Source of the DNA: Nostoc sp. NOS(2021) | GTDB taxonomy: Bacteria > Cyanobacteriota > Cyanobacteriia > Cyanobacteriales > Nostocaceae | NCBI RefSeq assembly: GCF_017115025.1 | Contig: NZ_JABXKM010000097.1 | Span: 1 to 40,267 of the forward strand | Length of the DNA stretch: 40,267 bases | Direction of reading: 5' to 3' | Shown here: positions 32,101 through 40,267 of the stretch, one piece after another | Layout: every line of letters begins with the position of its first letter | Position numbering within the stretch: the stretch's first letter is position 1 | Program-made: the position numbers and the translations under genes | The notes under the pieces: generated by a model | What the model saw: only the letters and a program-made list of their open reading frames with translations | Database searches by the model: none | What the model was told of the DNA's origin: nothing

Positions 32101-32345
32101 TCAAAAAACGGAGTAGCATTATAGTCCTCTGGTAGATCCCCATCTCCCTTATCGTAAATTAAAGGGTTTAAGAAACTGCAATCTACATGTAGCACCCATT
32201 TCAGTCGGGGTTTAAATTGAACGTAGTTGCCACAACGCTCTTAACCCGCGCAAGGCACTTCTCTTCTGGTGCGGACGCACTCGCGTTCGTCTGAAATGTC
32301 TAAAATGTTTGAATTTTGAATTTTGAATTTTGAATTGTTAACTCC
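32101..32345. other. Intergenic with TTTTGAA heptamers
   Basis: No gene. A run of TTTGAAT heptamers at about 32310-32337 lies just past the YdcF gene stop, of the same kind as 7417-7438. Confidence 0.5.
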
Positions 32346-33035
32346 CTACCCCCCTTGATGTTCACAATGAAAACCTCGATGCTCCCAAGCTTGCATATCT
32401 ACTTCAGTAAGTCTTGTCACATTTGAGCATTGCGGTTGAATAATTTGACTTAAAATCGCCCAAAATAGGCTGCGTGTTAAATCTAATCCAGTTTTGGCCC
32501 AAGATTCACGATTACCAGGAACACCCAACTCCTGAACAATCTCTGACTCTACCCAAATACCATGAGCGCCCAAAAGAATTTGTGCCATCCATTTGGCTCT
32601 GGGTAAATGACTTGGCGAGGTAATCAACATGACTTTATGCACTCCCCAACGCCGCAGAATCGGGATACCATAATAAAAATTTTCAAAGGTAGAATTCGCG
32701 CACTTTTCTAACCAAACGTTTTGTAACTCTACTAATTCCGGCTGAAAAATTAACCGTATACAGGGGTCTGGGGAACCATGAGAAATTAAAATTGGGGTTT
32801 GCGGGTATTGTTTTGCTTGTTGGGCAACATAAGTTTCTCGACTAACACTGCCACCAAGCACAAAGAAGGCATCTACTGGCTGCGAAGAAGCAAAAACTAA
32901 GGTTATAGTAGTGAAAATCAGCCAAGTGCCCAGGACAAAGTACAATCCACCAGTTAGTTTTTGTAACAACTGCCACAGATTAGCAGATTTTCTTTTAATA
33001 GAAATTAATGATTTGATGGTAAATTTGCGTTTCAT
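32346..33035 (-). CDS. YdcF/ElyC (DUF218) family protein
   Basis: A 229-residue membrane-anchored protein. A basic N-terminus and one hydrophobic helix (about 30-50) precede the DUF218 domain: 'DAFFVLGGSVSRETYVAQQAKQ' (about 55), 'PILISHGSPDP', and 'VMLITSPSHLPRAKWMAQILLG' (about 139), with the conserved Ser-His-Arg triad of the family. Relatives (ElyC, SanA, YdcF) act in envelope or peptidoglycan-precursor homeostasis; its own substrate is unknown. Monocistronic; the start at 33035 has a weak ribosome site. Confidence 0.85.
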   Translation of the reverse strand: MKRKFTIKSLISIKRKSANLWQLLQKLTGGLYFVLGTWLIFTTITLVFASSQPVDAFFVLGGSVSRETYVAQQAKQYPQTPILISHGSPDPCIRLIFQPELVELQNVWLEKCANSTFENFYYGIPILRRWGVHKVMLITSPSHLPRAKWMAQILLGAHGIWVESEIVQELGVPGNRESWAKTGLDLTRSLFWAILSQIIQPQCSNVTRLTEVDMQAWEHRGFHCEHQGG

Positions 33036-33347
33036 GACTTAGGTAAGAAAACCTGATTTAATGGCTGTCTAACAGTGCTGCAATTCAGTGATCAAAGTGC
33101 TATCTTATAAAAGTAATGAAGAATTGCAAACATGACGCTGATCAAAGTGTCACACGTTCAGTATAGCCTTCCGGAGAAGGCTAACAAACTGAGAAATGGT
33201 TGTTAATAATGGAGTATTTTCGGCATCATTCAACGATAAAAATGATGAAGGGAGCATAGCTGAGTTTGGGGTATAAAAACTTAAAATTTTCTGGAAAGCC
33301 TGATTGCTAAACTGTCAACAACACAATTATTCCAACTGATATAATAC
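33036..33347. promoter_or_regulatory. Divergent region upstream of ctp
   Basis: 312 bp. The 11-mer TGATCAAAGTG occurs twice exactly 50 bp apart (33089-33099, 33139-33149), and a perfect 8-bp hairpin TAGCCTTC-CGGA-GAAGGCTA is at 33164-33183. TATAAT-like sequence near 33338 is just before the ctp ATG. Confidence 0.45.
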
Positions 33348-34688
33348 ATGAACCAATCTGCAAAAAGTTACTCGCCGCTCCAAGTAGCCTTGATTGGTGG
33401 AGCGATCGCCACTACTGCTACTATGTCTGTGTTCGGCCCCGCTTGGACTCGTGATGTCCGTGCCGCTCTAGCCCTACAAGACAGCCCGAAAGCGATAGTT
33501 GACCAAGTATGGCAAGTGGTGAATCACGAATATGTTGATGCTAAATTTAATCAACAAGATTGGCAAGCAACCAGACAAAGCCTGTTGAACAAAGACTATT
33601 CTTCTCGGGAAGAAGCTTATACTGCCATCCGCGAAGCTTTACAAAAGTTGGGAGATCCTTATACTCGGTTCATGGACCCCAAACAGTTTGAAGCCCTGAC
33701 TAGCCAAACATCTGGGGAAGTCTCTGGCATCGGCATTCGGATGGAAGTCAACCAAAAAACTCAGCAGCTGACTGTTGTCGAAGCCATAGAAAATTCTCCA
33801 GCACTGAAAGCTGGGATCAAAGCAGGCGATGAAATTTTGGCAATTGACGGCAAACCCACTCTCAAAATGAAAGTGGATGACGCCTCCAAGTTAATTCGTG
33901 GCAAAGCGGGTACTCCCATCAAGCTACGGCTGGGACGAACGGGGCAAAATGCTTTTGATCTGAAGCTGACGAGAGCAAATATTGAAGTGCCAACGGTACG
34001 TTATACCCTCAGACAAGAAGGGAATCGCCGCGTTGGCTATATCCGTTTGCGGGAATTTAGCGCCCACGCCGCAGAGCAAATGCAACGAGCCATCCGCGAT
34101 TTGAACAGTAAGAAAGTTGATTCTTATGTCTTGGATTTGCGGGGAAATCCTGGCGGCTTATTGCAAGCGAGCATTGAAATTGCCCGGATGTGGTACGATA
34201 ACGGCGGAATTGTCAAGACAGTAGACCGTGTGGGCACTAGTGAAGAAACTAAAGCCAATAGCACTGCTCTGACAAATCGTCCTTTGGCGGTCTTAGTAGA
34301 TGGTAATTCAGCTAGTGCTAGCGAAATCCTCACAGGGGCGCTCAAGGATAATAAGCGGGCGGTAGTCGTAGGTGGTCAAACCTTTGGTAAGGCACTAGTG
34401 CAGTCAGTTCATGAACTCGCAGATGGTTCCGGCTTGGCAGTTACCATTGCCCATTACTACACCCCGGCGGGAACGGATATTAACCATAAAGGGATTACGC
34501 CAGATATCAAGCTAGACTTGACAGAGGCACAAGAGCGTCAGTTAGCTTCTAATCCAGATTTAATCGGAACTAAGAGTGATCCGCAATATGCCCGTGCGAT
34601 CGCAATTCTATCAAATAACAACTTTGCCCAGCCGCCGGCAAATCAACCGATTCGACCCATGAGCCGCGCCGGTAACTTGAAATTTTAG
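33348..34688 (+). CDS. ctpB: Carboxyl-terminal processing protease (S41)
   Basis: A 446-residue serine protease of family S41. A signal/anchor (about 12-30) puts it in the lumen or periplasm. A helical N-domain, a PDZ domain (about 115-200, 'SGIGIRMEVNQKTQQLTVVEAI' and 'AGIKAGDEILAIDGKP') and the protease core follow. The catalytic dyad is Ser in 'LVDGNSASASEIL' and Lys in 'GQTFGKALVQSV', 26 residues apart. Ctp enzymes trim C-termini; the CtpA paralogue matures photosystem II D1. The N-terminal sequence resembles the CtpB branch as I recall it, and the paralogue letter is the least certain part. Confidence 0.9.
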   Translation: MNQSAKSYSPLQVALIGGAIATTATMSVFGPAWTRDVRAALALQDSPKAIVDQVWQVVNHEYVDAKFNQQDWQATRQSLLNKDYSSREEAYTAIREALQKLGDPYTRFMDPKQFEALTSQTSGEVSGIGIRMEVNQKTQQLTVVEAIENSPALKAGIKAGDEILAIDGKPTLKMKVDDASKLIRGKAGTPIKLRLGRTGQNAFDLKLTRANIEVPTVRYTLRQEGNRRVGYIRLREFSAHAAEQMQRAIRDLNSKKVDSYVLDLRGNPGGLLQASIEIARMWYDNGGIVKTVDRVGTSEETKANSTALTNRPLAVLVDGNSASASEILTGALKDNKRAVVVGGQTFGKALVQSVHELADGSGLAVTIAHYYTPAGTDINHKGITPDIKLDLTEAQERQLASNPDLIGTKSDPQYARAIAILSNNNFAQPPANQPIRPMSRAGNLKF

Positions 34689-34725
34689 ATTGACGCGAAT
34701 GATTTGTTACCAGGTGTTTATATAG

Positions 34726-34805
34726 TAGTATTCCCAAATCCAGATTTTTGGAGTTATAAAAACTGCTTGATATTACCGTTCCAGGATTTTGGTTTGGGAA
34801 TACTA
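34726..34805. repeat. Inverted repeat after ctp
   Basis: 13-nt arms TAGTATTCCCAAA (34726-34738) and TTTGGGAATACTA (34793-34805) with inner related stretches (CCAGATTTTTGG, CCAGGATTTTGG). An 80-bp cruciform-like element fills the gap before the glycosyltransferase; terminator or small MITE. Confidence 0.65.
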
Positions 34806-34837
34806 GCTAGTAATCCCATCTCCAAAATCTCAGATTT

Positions 34838-35827
34838 ATGAATCATCAGCCAGTTGATGCAACCACCGCCACCAGCTTTTTACCAATGGTGTCGGTGGTT
34901 GTTCCTATTTATAACGGTGAGGCGGATTTACCAGAGTTAATCAATTGTCTGTTGTCTCAAACCTACCCAAAAGACCGGGTAGAGTACTTGTTGGTGGACA
35001 ATAATAGTAGCGATCGCACTCTCACTATCCTCAAAACATCTGCCGAAAATTGCCCAATTACAATTCACCCGTTGAGCGAAAACCAAATTCAAAGCTCCTA
35101 TGCTGCTCGTAATACTGGGATTCGCGCCGCTACTGGTGAAATTATCGTTTTTACCGATGCAGATTGTCGCCCAGAACCGCAATGGTTAGATGCATTAATT
35201 CCGCCTTTTGTCAACAAAGAAGTGGTAATTGTCGCTGGTGAAATTTTGGCACTACCAGGCACAACTCTGCTAGAACGACACGCAGAGCGTCAAGAAACTT
35301 TGTCGCCAAAGCATACCCTTAAGCATTCCTTTCGTCCTTATGGTCAAACGGCTAATTTGGCGATTCGACGCATTGCCTTAGAAAAAGCGGGTTTATTTCG
35401 TCCCTATCTTACCACTGGTGGCGATGCAGATATTTGCTGGCGGATTTTGGGGGAAAACATCGGGCGTTTGGAATTTGCTCCGAATGCGATCGTTAAGCAC
35501 CGCCACCGCGCTACACTTCAAGAACTGCAAAGTCAATGGCAGCGCTATGGACGCTCAAATCGCTATCTGCATGAACTGCACGGTGTAGATTTGATGCGAG
35601 AGATGACACCCAAAGAATACGGCTATCGCTTAGTACGTTGGTTATTGAAGGAAGTACCAAGGGATATTAAGAAGGCGTTGGCGCAGCCCAACCCAGGCAT
35701 CGCGGGTCAAGCCACCCTTGTAGATTTATTAAATACTCCCATTGGTTTGTTCACTGCTAGGGCGCGTACTGCTGGGCAACGAGACGCCAAGCTGCCAGAG
35801 AATGCCAAGATAATTGATCGGCTGTAA
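34838..35827 (+). CDS. Family 2 glycosyltransferase
   Basis: A 329-residue GT-A-fold glycosyltransferase. It opens with 'VSVVVPIYNGEADLPELINCLLSQTYP' (about 18), the nucleotide-binding 'EYLLVDNNSSDRTL' (Asp-Asn-Asn), and the 'AARNTGIRAATGEIIVFTDADCRPEP' block in which DAD supplies the DXD metal site (about 106-108). A later 'GGDADICWRI' carries the candidate catalytic acidic residue. No membrane helices, so it is cytoplasmic. GT2 enzymes add sugars to polysaccharides or lipids; donor and acceptor are not visible. It is alone, 150 bp after ctp on the same strand. Confidence 0.87.
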   Translation: MNHQPVDATTATSFLPMVSVVVPIYNGEADLPELINCLLSQTYPKDRVEYLLVDNNSSDRTLTILKTSAENCPITIHPLSENQIQSSYAARNTGIRAATGEIIVFTDADCRPEPQWLDALIPPFVNKEVVIVAGEILALPGTTLLERHAERQETLSPKHTLKHSFRPYGQTANLAIRRIALEKAGLFRPYLTTGGDADICWRILGENIGRLEFAPNAIVKHRHRATLQELQSQWQRYGRSNRYLHELHGVDLMREMTPKEYGYRLVRWLLKEVPRDIKKALAQPNPGIAGQATLVDLLNTPIGLFTARARTAGQRDAKLPENAKIIDRL

Positions 35828-35884
35828 CAATACTAGGGGGCTGGAATATGAGCAGTCAGACAATTTTGGATTTTAGATTTTAGA

Positions 35885-36208
35885 CAGGACTTACGCACTC
35901 AAAACCTGAAATCTCGATCCCCCCTTTTTAAGGCAGGGCTGTTTCATTCGATCTCTTAGAGATTTTGTCAAGAGTACGAGTCAGAAATTTGCTTGATTTG
36001 GTCATCGAAAAGCTACCACCTCAACGAGTAAATTTCAGTGCGAACGCGATTTTCTTGCCCAATCAGATTTTTTAGTCACCTGACTTTTTTGCTTGAAACG
36101 CTTGTAAATCAGAGCCTTTTAGGGAATGAAACAGCCCTGCCTTTTTAAGGGGGGATCTCAAGAGCCAACTTTTTTAAGGGGTTGGGGGATTTCTTATGCG
36201 TAAGTCCT
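35885..36208. repeat. Outer palindromic element, CAGGACTTACGCA ends, interrupted
   Basis: The ends CAGGACTTACGCA (35885-35897) and TGCGTAAGTCCT (36197-36208) match the element at 20929-21022. The interior differs: instead of the GGGGCAATTC palindrome it has a CCCCCCTTTTTAAGG / CCTTTTTAAGGGGGG inverted stretch, now split by the inserted 206-bp MITE. Another CTTTTTTAAGGGG follows at about 36168. Confidence 0.7.
35934..36139. mobile_element. 206-bp MITE nested in another repeat, 11-bp TSD
   Basis: Perfect 16-nt terminal inverted repeats CAGGGCTGTTTCATTC (35934-35949) and GAATGAAACAGCCCTG (36124-36139), flanked by identical 11-bp direct repeats CCTTTTTAAGG (35923-35933 and 36140-36150). There is no ORF. 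The 11-bp duplication and the CA-type ends suggest mobilisation by an IS4-type transposase; this family guess is inference. Confidence 0.85.
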
Positions 36209-36925
36209 ATTAGATTCAAAAGAGCAATCAAGTCACTTGCTCTGTCATTTAATTTGAGATTTTGCGGAAAGTTGCTCTTGCGGCTCTGCCGCGCCACTTC
36301 CTACAACTCTTGGAACCCCCGCAACGGAGTGGCTTGACTTGAGCAAACTTTCCAAGCCTTCTAATCCTTCGGCATTTATTTTTGCTTGCAGTAGATGCTC
36401 CCGTTCTGTATGACATTCCTTAGTATCCCATGCTACTAAGCAGCTAAGTAAGAAAAAACAAACGCTCTTGTCAGCCCAAAAGCATTGACTGAAACCCTTA
36501 TTCTTTCGTTAACTCACAAAAGTGAATGTATCTTAAGAAGTATTTCCAAAAATAAGGAAAGCAAATATGCTGTTATTGATCAAGTTTTAACTTGGATAGC
36601 TTGTATTTAATAAAGTAGAAATTTCAGTAGGTAGGGCTTGCTGCAACTTTGCACTTTGCTCGTTAATGGACAAGTTTGTGGCACTGAATAGGGCAAAAAG
36701 CTGATTTGAGCGTGTACAAATTTGATTGCTCCCTCATCATTGATAGATAAGTTAGTAAATCAAGAAAATAAGTTCTGCCATATTTAATTACAACGTGTCC
36801 GCTCTTGCAAGTAACCCTCTCCTTGCCTGCTCAATCGGGTCTGAAGCTTCGAGGAAGGTATGGGTTTTGCTTCCTTTGACCTCTTCATTCACAGCTACGC
36901 TTCATAGTTTTGTGAGTTGAGCAAC

Positions 36926-38911
36926 ATGAACGTGGATGGATTTAGCCAACAGATAGATAAATTGCGCTCACAAGTACAGGGACTATTGCAATGCAATGAA
37001 ACTAAGCCAAACTCACAACAAGAGATCATAACAGAGGCTTTTGAGGAACTCAACATTGCAATGGAAGAACTATTGACAGCCTCGGAGGAGTTAGAGGTCA
37101 CACGAGCGGCAGTAGAAAAAGAGCGCCAGCGTTACCAAGATTTGTTTGAGTTCGCTCCAGATGGTTACTTGGTAACTAATACCACCGGGACAATCCAAGA
37201 GGCTAACCATGCAGCAGCAACCTTGCTCGGTGTCCACCAAAAGTATCTAGTAGGTAAACCATTAATTCTCTTTATTGCTCAAGCAGACCGCCAGTCCTTT
37301 AACTCTCAAATGAACAATTTGCAGGAGCTAAAGGACTGGGAAATTAACCTACAGTCACGGGGAGGAACGCCTTTCCCTGCTAGTGTTAAAGCGTCTGCGG
37401 TATACGACCTTGAAGGGAAACCGCTTGGCTGGCGTTGGCTGCTGTGCAACATCAGTGAACGCAAACAAGCTGAAGAAATGTTGCACCGAGCTTACGATGA
37501 TTTAGAAATACGGGTGGCGGAACGGACAGAGGAATTGGTAAAAACAAATCAGCAATTGCTGACTGAAATTACAGAGCGTAAACGAGTCGAGTCACAACTG
37601 CTGCACCTTGCCTTTCACGATGCACTGACGGGTCTGGCAAACCGCGCTGCATTTATGAACCGCCTAAGACATGCGCTCAATTATTCAAAACGGCATTCAG
37701 ATTATCTATTAGCTGTAATGTTTATCGACCTGGATCGATTTAAGGTGATCAATGATAGTCTTGGACACTTAAATGGAGACCAATTACTGCTTGCGACTGC
37801 AAGTAGGCTAGAACTATGTGTACGCTCCATAGATACAGCCGCACGCCTTGGGGGAGACGAATTTACAATCCTGCTTGAGGGAATCCAAGATGTATCAGAC
37901 GCCATCACAGTAGCTGAACGGATTCAACAGGAACTGGCGTTACCCTTTAAGCTTGACGGACAAGAAGTGTTCATAACGGCAAGTATTGGTATCGCGTTGA
38001 GTTCGACATTAGATTATGAACAGCCAGAAGACCTTTTGAGGGATGCTGATACAGCAATGTACCGAGCCAAGGTGCTGGGCAGAGCGCATTATGAGCTATT
38101 CAACTCAGATATGTATGCTAATGCTCTGGCGAAATTGCAGTTAGAGACCGATTTGCGCCGAGCAATTGAACGCGTTGAGTTCCGAGTTTATTACCAACCG
38201 ATTGTTTCGCTCACAAATGGCTCTATTTTAGGTTTTGAGGCTCTGTTGCGCTGGCAGCATCCAGAGCGTGGTCTGCTTAATCCAGCAGATTTTATTCCCC
38301 TAGCAGAGGAAACTGGACTAATTTTCTCCATTGGCAACTGGGCATTGCATGAAGCCTGTCGCCAGATACAAGCTTGGCGGGTGTACCATCATTCCAACTT
38401 CCTAGAGAAAATCAGTGTCAATCTCTCCCTCAAGCAATTTTCCCAGCCGGATTTGATTGAGCAGATTGGGCAAATTTTGGACTCAACTGGTCTTGATACT
38501 GGCACTCTAGTGCTAGAAATTACTGAAAGCGTAATTGTGGAAAATGGCGATAAGGCAACTGCCGTACTCTTACAACTTCGAGAGATGGGTATTGAGTTAT
38601 CAATTGATGACTTTGGTACAGGCTACTCCTCATTAGGTCGTCTTTATAACTTTCCGATTAAAATGTTGAAGATTGACCGTTCTTTCATCAGCTCAATCGG
38701 TGCTAGTAGTAGGAATTTAGAAATTATTGAGATAATTGTCACATTGGCACACAAGCTGGGTGTGGATGTGCTTGCCAAAGGAGTAGAGACAAAAGAGCAA
38801 CTAGCACTTCTAAGAAAGTTGAGCTGTGAATATGGCCAGGGACATTTTTTCTCAGTTCCATTAAATAGCTCGGCAGCAGAGGCATTAATTATGGAACATC
38901 CTCAATGGTAA
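36926..38911 (+). CDS. PAS-GGDEF-EAL cyclic di-GMP protein
   Basis: A 661-residue signalling protein. A coiled N-terminus (about 35-75) leads to a PAS domain (about 70-180: 'YQDLFEFAPDGYLVTNTTG') and a helical linker ('YDDLEIRVAERTEELVKTNQQLLTE'). A GGDEF domain follows with intact GGDEF at about 309-313 and an RxxD inhibitory site exactly five residues before it ('RSIDTAARL'). An EAL domain (EAL at about 438-440) keeps the Asn of 'SVNLS', Glu of 'ITES', DDFGTGYSSL, LKID, Glu of 'GVET' and Gln of 'GQG'. Both synthesis and breakdown of c-di-GMP look possible. No membrane helix. TTG at 36917 is an alternative start. Confidence 0.92.
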   Translation: MNVDGFSQQIDKLRSQVQGLLQCNETKPNSQQEIITEAFEELNIAMEELLTASEELEVTRAAVEKERQRYQDLFEFAPDGYLVTNTTGTIQEANHAAATLLGVHQKYLVGKPLILFIAQADRQSFNSQMNNLQELKDWEINLQSRGGTPFPASVKASAVYDLEGKPLGWRWLLCNISERKQAEEMLHRAYDDLEIRVAERTEELVKTNQQLLTEITERKRVESQLLHLAFHDALTGLANRAAFMNRLRHALNYSKRHSDYLLAVMFIDLDRFKVINDSLGHLNGDQLLLATASRLELCVRSIDTAARLGGDEFTILLEGIQDVSDAITVAERIQQELALPFKLDGQEVFITASIGIALSSTLDYEQPEDLLRDADTAMYRAKVLGRAHYELFNSDMYANALAKLQLETDLRRAIERVEFRVYYQPIVSLTNGSILGFEALLRWQHPERGLLNPADFIPLAEETGLIFSIGNWALHEACRQIQAWRVYHHSNFLEKISVNLSLKQFSQPDLIEQIGQILDSTGLDTGTLVLEITESVIVENGDKATAVLLQLREMGIELSIDDFGTGYSSLGRLYNFPIKMLKIDRSFISSIGASSRNLEIIEIIVTLAHKLGVDVLAKGVETKEQLALLRKLSCEYGQGHFFSVPLNSSAAEALIMEHPQW

Positions 38912-39114
38912 AGGTTCTTTAAAAAAATTCGTAATTGATAATGACGCTCTCTACGAGACGCTGCGCGTAGCGTCTCGTTGGCGCAGCCTCTCGTAGAGAA
39001 GAGAAGCAATCACAACGACTTTGACGGTTTTACATTTTGTTACATATAGCGGTTCCCATTCAGATGCGGTACAACATTATATCGCCAGGTGTAGAGGCAC
39101 GGCAGTGCCCATTC

Positions 39115-39301
39115 GTGTCAACTTAAGCTAAAACCCTTTTAAAACCTTGTTTCCAGCCTCTGCCTGGAAATGCACCTCATCGCGGCAGAGCCGCGAGTCA
39201 GGGAAGCGGCAGCCCCCCTATAGGCATTCCCAGTCAGAGACTTCTTTTCGAGACAATCTCTAAAAGCTGGTTCTAGACTAACTTTCACGTTAAGTTGACA
39301 C
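39115..39301. mobile_element. MITE copy C (inverted)
   Basis: 187 bp in the opposite orientation to copies A and B: left end GTGTCAACTTAAGCTAAAA (39115-39133), right end TTTCACGTTAAGTTGACAC (39283-39301). The shared core shows GGCAGAGCCGCG, GGCATTCCCAGTCAGAGAC and AGACAATCTCTAAAAG. The inner right end has diverged (ACGTTAAG for GCTTAAG). Confidence 0.78.
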
Positions 39302-39339
39302 GCATGGGCACTACCCATTGGTGTCAACTTAACGTGAAA
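39283..39339. repeat. Inverted duplication of the MITE end
   Basis: TTTCACGTTAAGTTGACAC (39283-39301) is repeated as its exact reverse complement at 39321-39339, separated by 19 bp. So one MITE end faces another, a remnant of a second, now missing element or a one-ended event. Confidence 0.75.
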
Positions 39340-39451
39340 TCGGCGGTTAGAAACAACTATGGCAAAGCAATGGGTTTTTCCCTTATACCTTTTGTTCAAT
39401 GACTGTCAACTTTCGCTAAATTGGAAAAAGGAAAACTCAAGGAAATCTTAA

Positions 39452-40147
39452 ATGTCAGCACAATTGTTACTGGTGGATGATGAACCAGGCATACGGGAAG
39501 CCGTGAAAGACTATTTGCAAGAGAGCGGTTTCAACGTTCAAGTCGCCAGTAACGCCCTTGAAGGTTGGGAATGGATGCAGCTCAATACACCTGACTTAGT
39601 GATTTCCGATGTCATGATGCCTCAAGTGGATGGCTATCAGTTCCTCAAGCAACTGCGAGAAGACCCCCGCTTCCAAGCACTCCCGGTAGTATTTTTAACT
39701 GCTAAAGGTATGACAGGCGATCGCATCCAAGGCTATCATGCTGGTGTTGATGCCTATCTACCCAAACCCTTCGATCCAGATGAGTTAGTCGCCATAGTCG
39801 AAAATTTGCTAGCCCGCCGCGCCGCTAAGTCCGCAAGTACCGGAGATGACGCTGAAACCCCCGATCTTGCTGAACTAGCCAATCAGATTGCCCAAATTAA
39901 GGCATTGTTAACTCAAAGAAATGCCATTTCGCAATCGCCAGCCCCTTTCAAAATTGATTTGACTCCCAGAGAACAAAGTGTTCTAAATTTGGTCGCTGAA
40001 GGGTTGATGAACAAAGAAATCGCCCGTCGCTTGGAAACCAGCGTCCGCAATGTAGAAAAGTACGTCAGCCGTTTGTTTAGTAAAACCGGCACCAATAGCC
40101 GTACAGAGTTAGTTCGTTTTGCTCTAGAACACGGTCTTGCTAAATAG
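39452..40147 (+). CDS. NarL/Ycf29-like response regulator
   Basis: A 231-residue two-component regulator. The receiver domain spans 1-120, with acidic pocket Asp9/Asp10, phosphoacceptor Asp53 in 'VISDVMMPQ', Thr83 and Lys105 ('LPKPFD'). A linker with an amphipathic helix (about 130-155) precedes a LuxR-type HTH (about 165-228: '[40 protein letters not shown]'). The whole resembles the Ycf29/TctD-like regulators of cyanobacteria and red-algal plastids. AAGGAA before the ATG is the ribosome site. No sensor kinase lies in the window, so the input is unknown. Confidence 0.9.
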   Translation: MSAQLLLVDDEPGIREAVKDYLQESGFNVQVASNALEGWEWMQLNTPDLVISDVMMPQVDGYQFLKQLREDPRFQALPVVFLTAKGMTGDRIQGYHAGVDAYLPKPFDPDELVAIVENLLARRAAKSASTGDDAETPDLAELANQIAQIKALLTQRNAISQSPAPFKIDLTPREQSVLNLVAEGLMNKEIARRLETSVRNVEKYVSRLFSKTGTNSRTELVRFALEHGLAK

Positions 40148-40267
40148 GTATTGGGTATTGGGCATTGGGTATTGGGCATTGGGCATTGGGCATTGGGTAT
40201 TGGGCATTGGGTATTGGGCATTGGGCATTGGGCATTGGGCATTGGGCATTGGGCATTGGGCATTGGG
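40148..40267. repeat. TTGGGCA heptamer array running off the window
   Basis: About seventeen units of ATTGGGC with ATTGGGT variants, beginning one base after the response-regulator stop codon and continuing to the last base. The largest such array here. Confidence 0.9.

Larger units (their letters stand above)
35828..36925. other. 1.1-kb gene-free region rich in mobile repeats
   Basis: No coding frame of support. It contains the nested elements at 35885-36208. An imperfect inverted repeat, GGAAAGTTGCTC / GAGCAAACTTTCC (about 36265-36353), has GC-rich hairpins inside (TTGCGGCTCTGCCGC). Then about 550 bp of AT-rich DNA lead to the GGDEF-EAL gene, with no riboswitch recognised. Confidence 0.5.
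38912..39451. other. 540-bp repeat-filled gap
   Basis: It contains a GC-rich nested palindrome at 38949-38998 (CGAGACGCT...AGCGTCTCG inside CTCTACGAGA...TCTCGTAGAG), the MITE copy C and the duplicated end. It finishes with AAGGAA before the response-regulator ATG. No gene. Confidence 0.5.

Noticed and set aside
39139..39399. 86-codon minus-strand frame
   Set aside because: It is the same MITE core in copy C translated; not a conserved protein.
39913..40263. 116-codon minus-strand frame starting in the heptamer array
   Set aside because: Repetitive MPNAQC-type translation of TTGGGCA heptamers running antisense to the response regulator.
40148..40267. CRISPR-like array
   Set aside because: The period is seven bases without unique spacers, a simple heptamer repeat.

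Overview
The window comes from a filamentous, Nostoc-like cyanobacterium. The evidence is dense HIP1 octamers (GCGATCGC), heptanucleotide tandem repeats of the TTGGGCA and AAAATTC types, a cyanobacterial 6S RNA next to purK, a thylakoid-lumen-type pentapeptide protein, a cyanobacterial Ctp protease, a ClpS/DUF2103 pair and a complete ebo cluster. Species assignment is inference; no rRNA or tRNA gene is visible.

Layout. 1-3 kb: an orphan NMT1/SsuA-type substrate-binding protein, divergent from a CadD-like transporter. 3-6.7 kb: a small release-factor-like protein followed by an MgtA-type P-type ATPase, then a small membrane protein. 6.7-9.7 kb: DUF2103 protein, clpS and an exported FAD oxidoreductase, all on the minus strand. 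9.8-18.9 kb: the most unusual part, a pPIWI-RE three-gene island (PD-(D/E)xK nuclease, Fe-S DinG/XPD-type helicase, PIWI/RNase H protein) with a possible fourth small gene. It is divergently flanked by an XRE regulator and an ImmA/IrrE metallopeptidase. The 173-bp gap between them holds three copies of an operator-like motif, two of them in an exact 30-bp tandem. 19-21 kb: small membrane proteins in repeat-rich DNA. 21.3-23.3 kb: pentapeptide protein, purK, 6S RNA and its terminator.

23.5-31.3 kb: the ebo metabolite-traffic cluster. eboA, eboB, eboC, eboE and eboF run on the minus strand, with eboD divergent from eboA. The cluster is broken up by a MITE copy and by heptamer repeats. 31.4-32.1 kb: a higBA toxin-antitoxin locus whose toxin has an in-frame TGA, leaving an apparently intact antitoxin and a palindromic operator. 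32.3-40.3 kb: YdcF-like protein, Ctp protease, GT2 glycosyltransferase, a PAS-GGDEF-EAL protein and a REC-LuxR response regulator. The gaps here are filled with palindromes and MITEs, including one element nested in another with an 11-bp target duplication. The window ends inside a heptamer repeat.

How the parts work together. The pPIWI-RE operon with its divergent regulator/protease pair looks like an inducible nucleic-acid-targeting defence module. HIP1 sites inside all three large genes suggest it has resided in cyanobacterial genomes for a long time. The ebo genes are known from Nostoc punctiforme to help move scytonemin precursors to the periplasm, but no scytonemin biosynthesis genes are visible here. 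All functions are read from motifs by eye; no database search was run.
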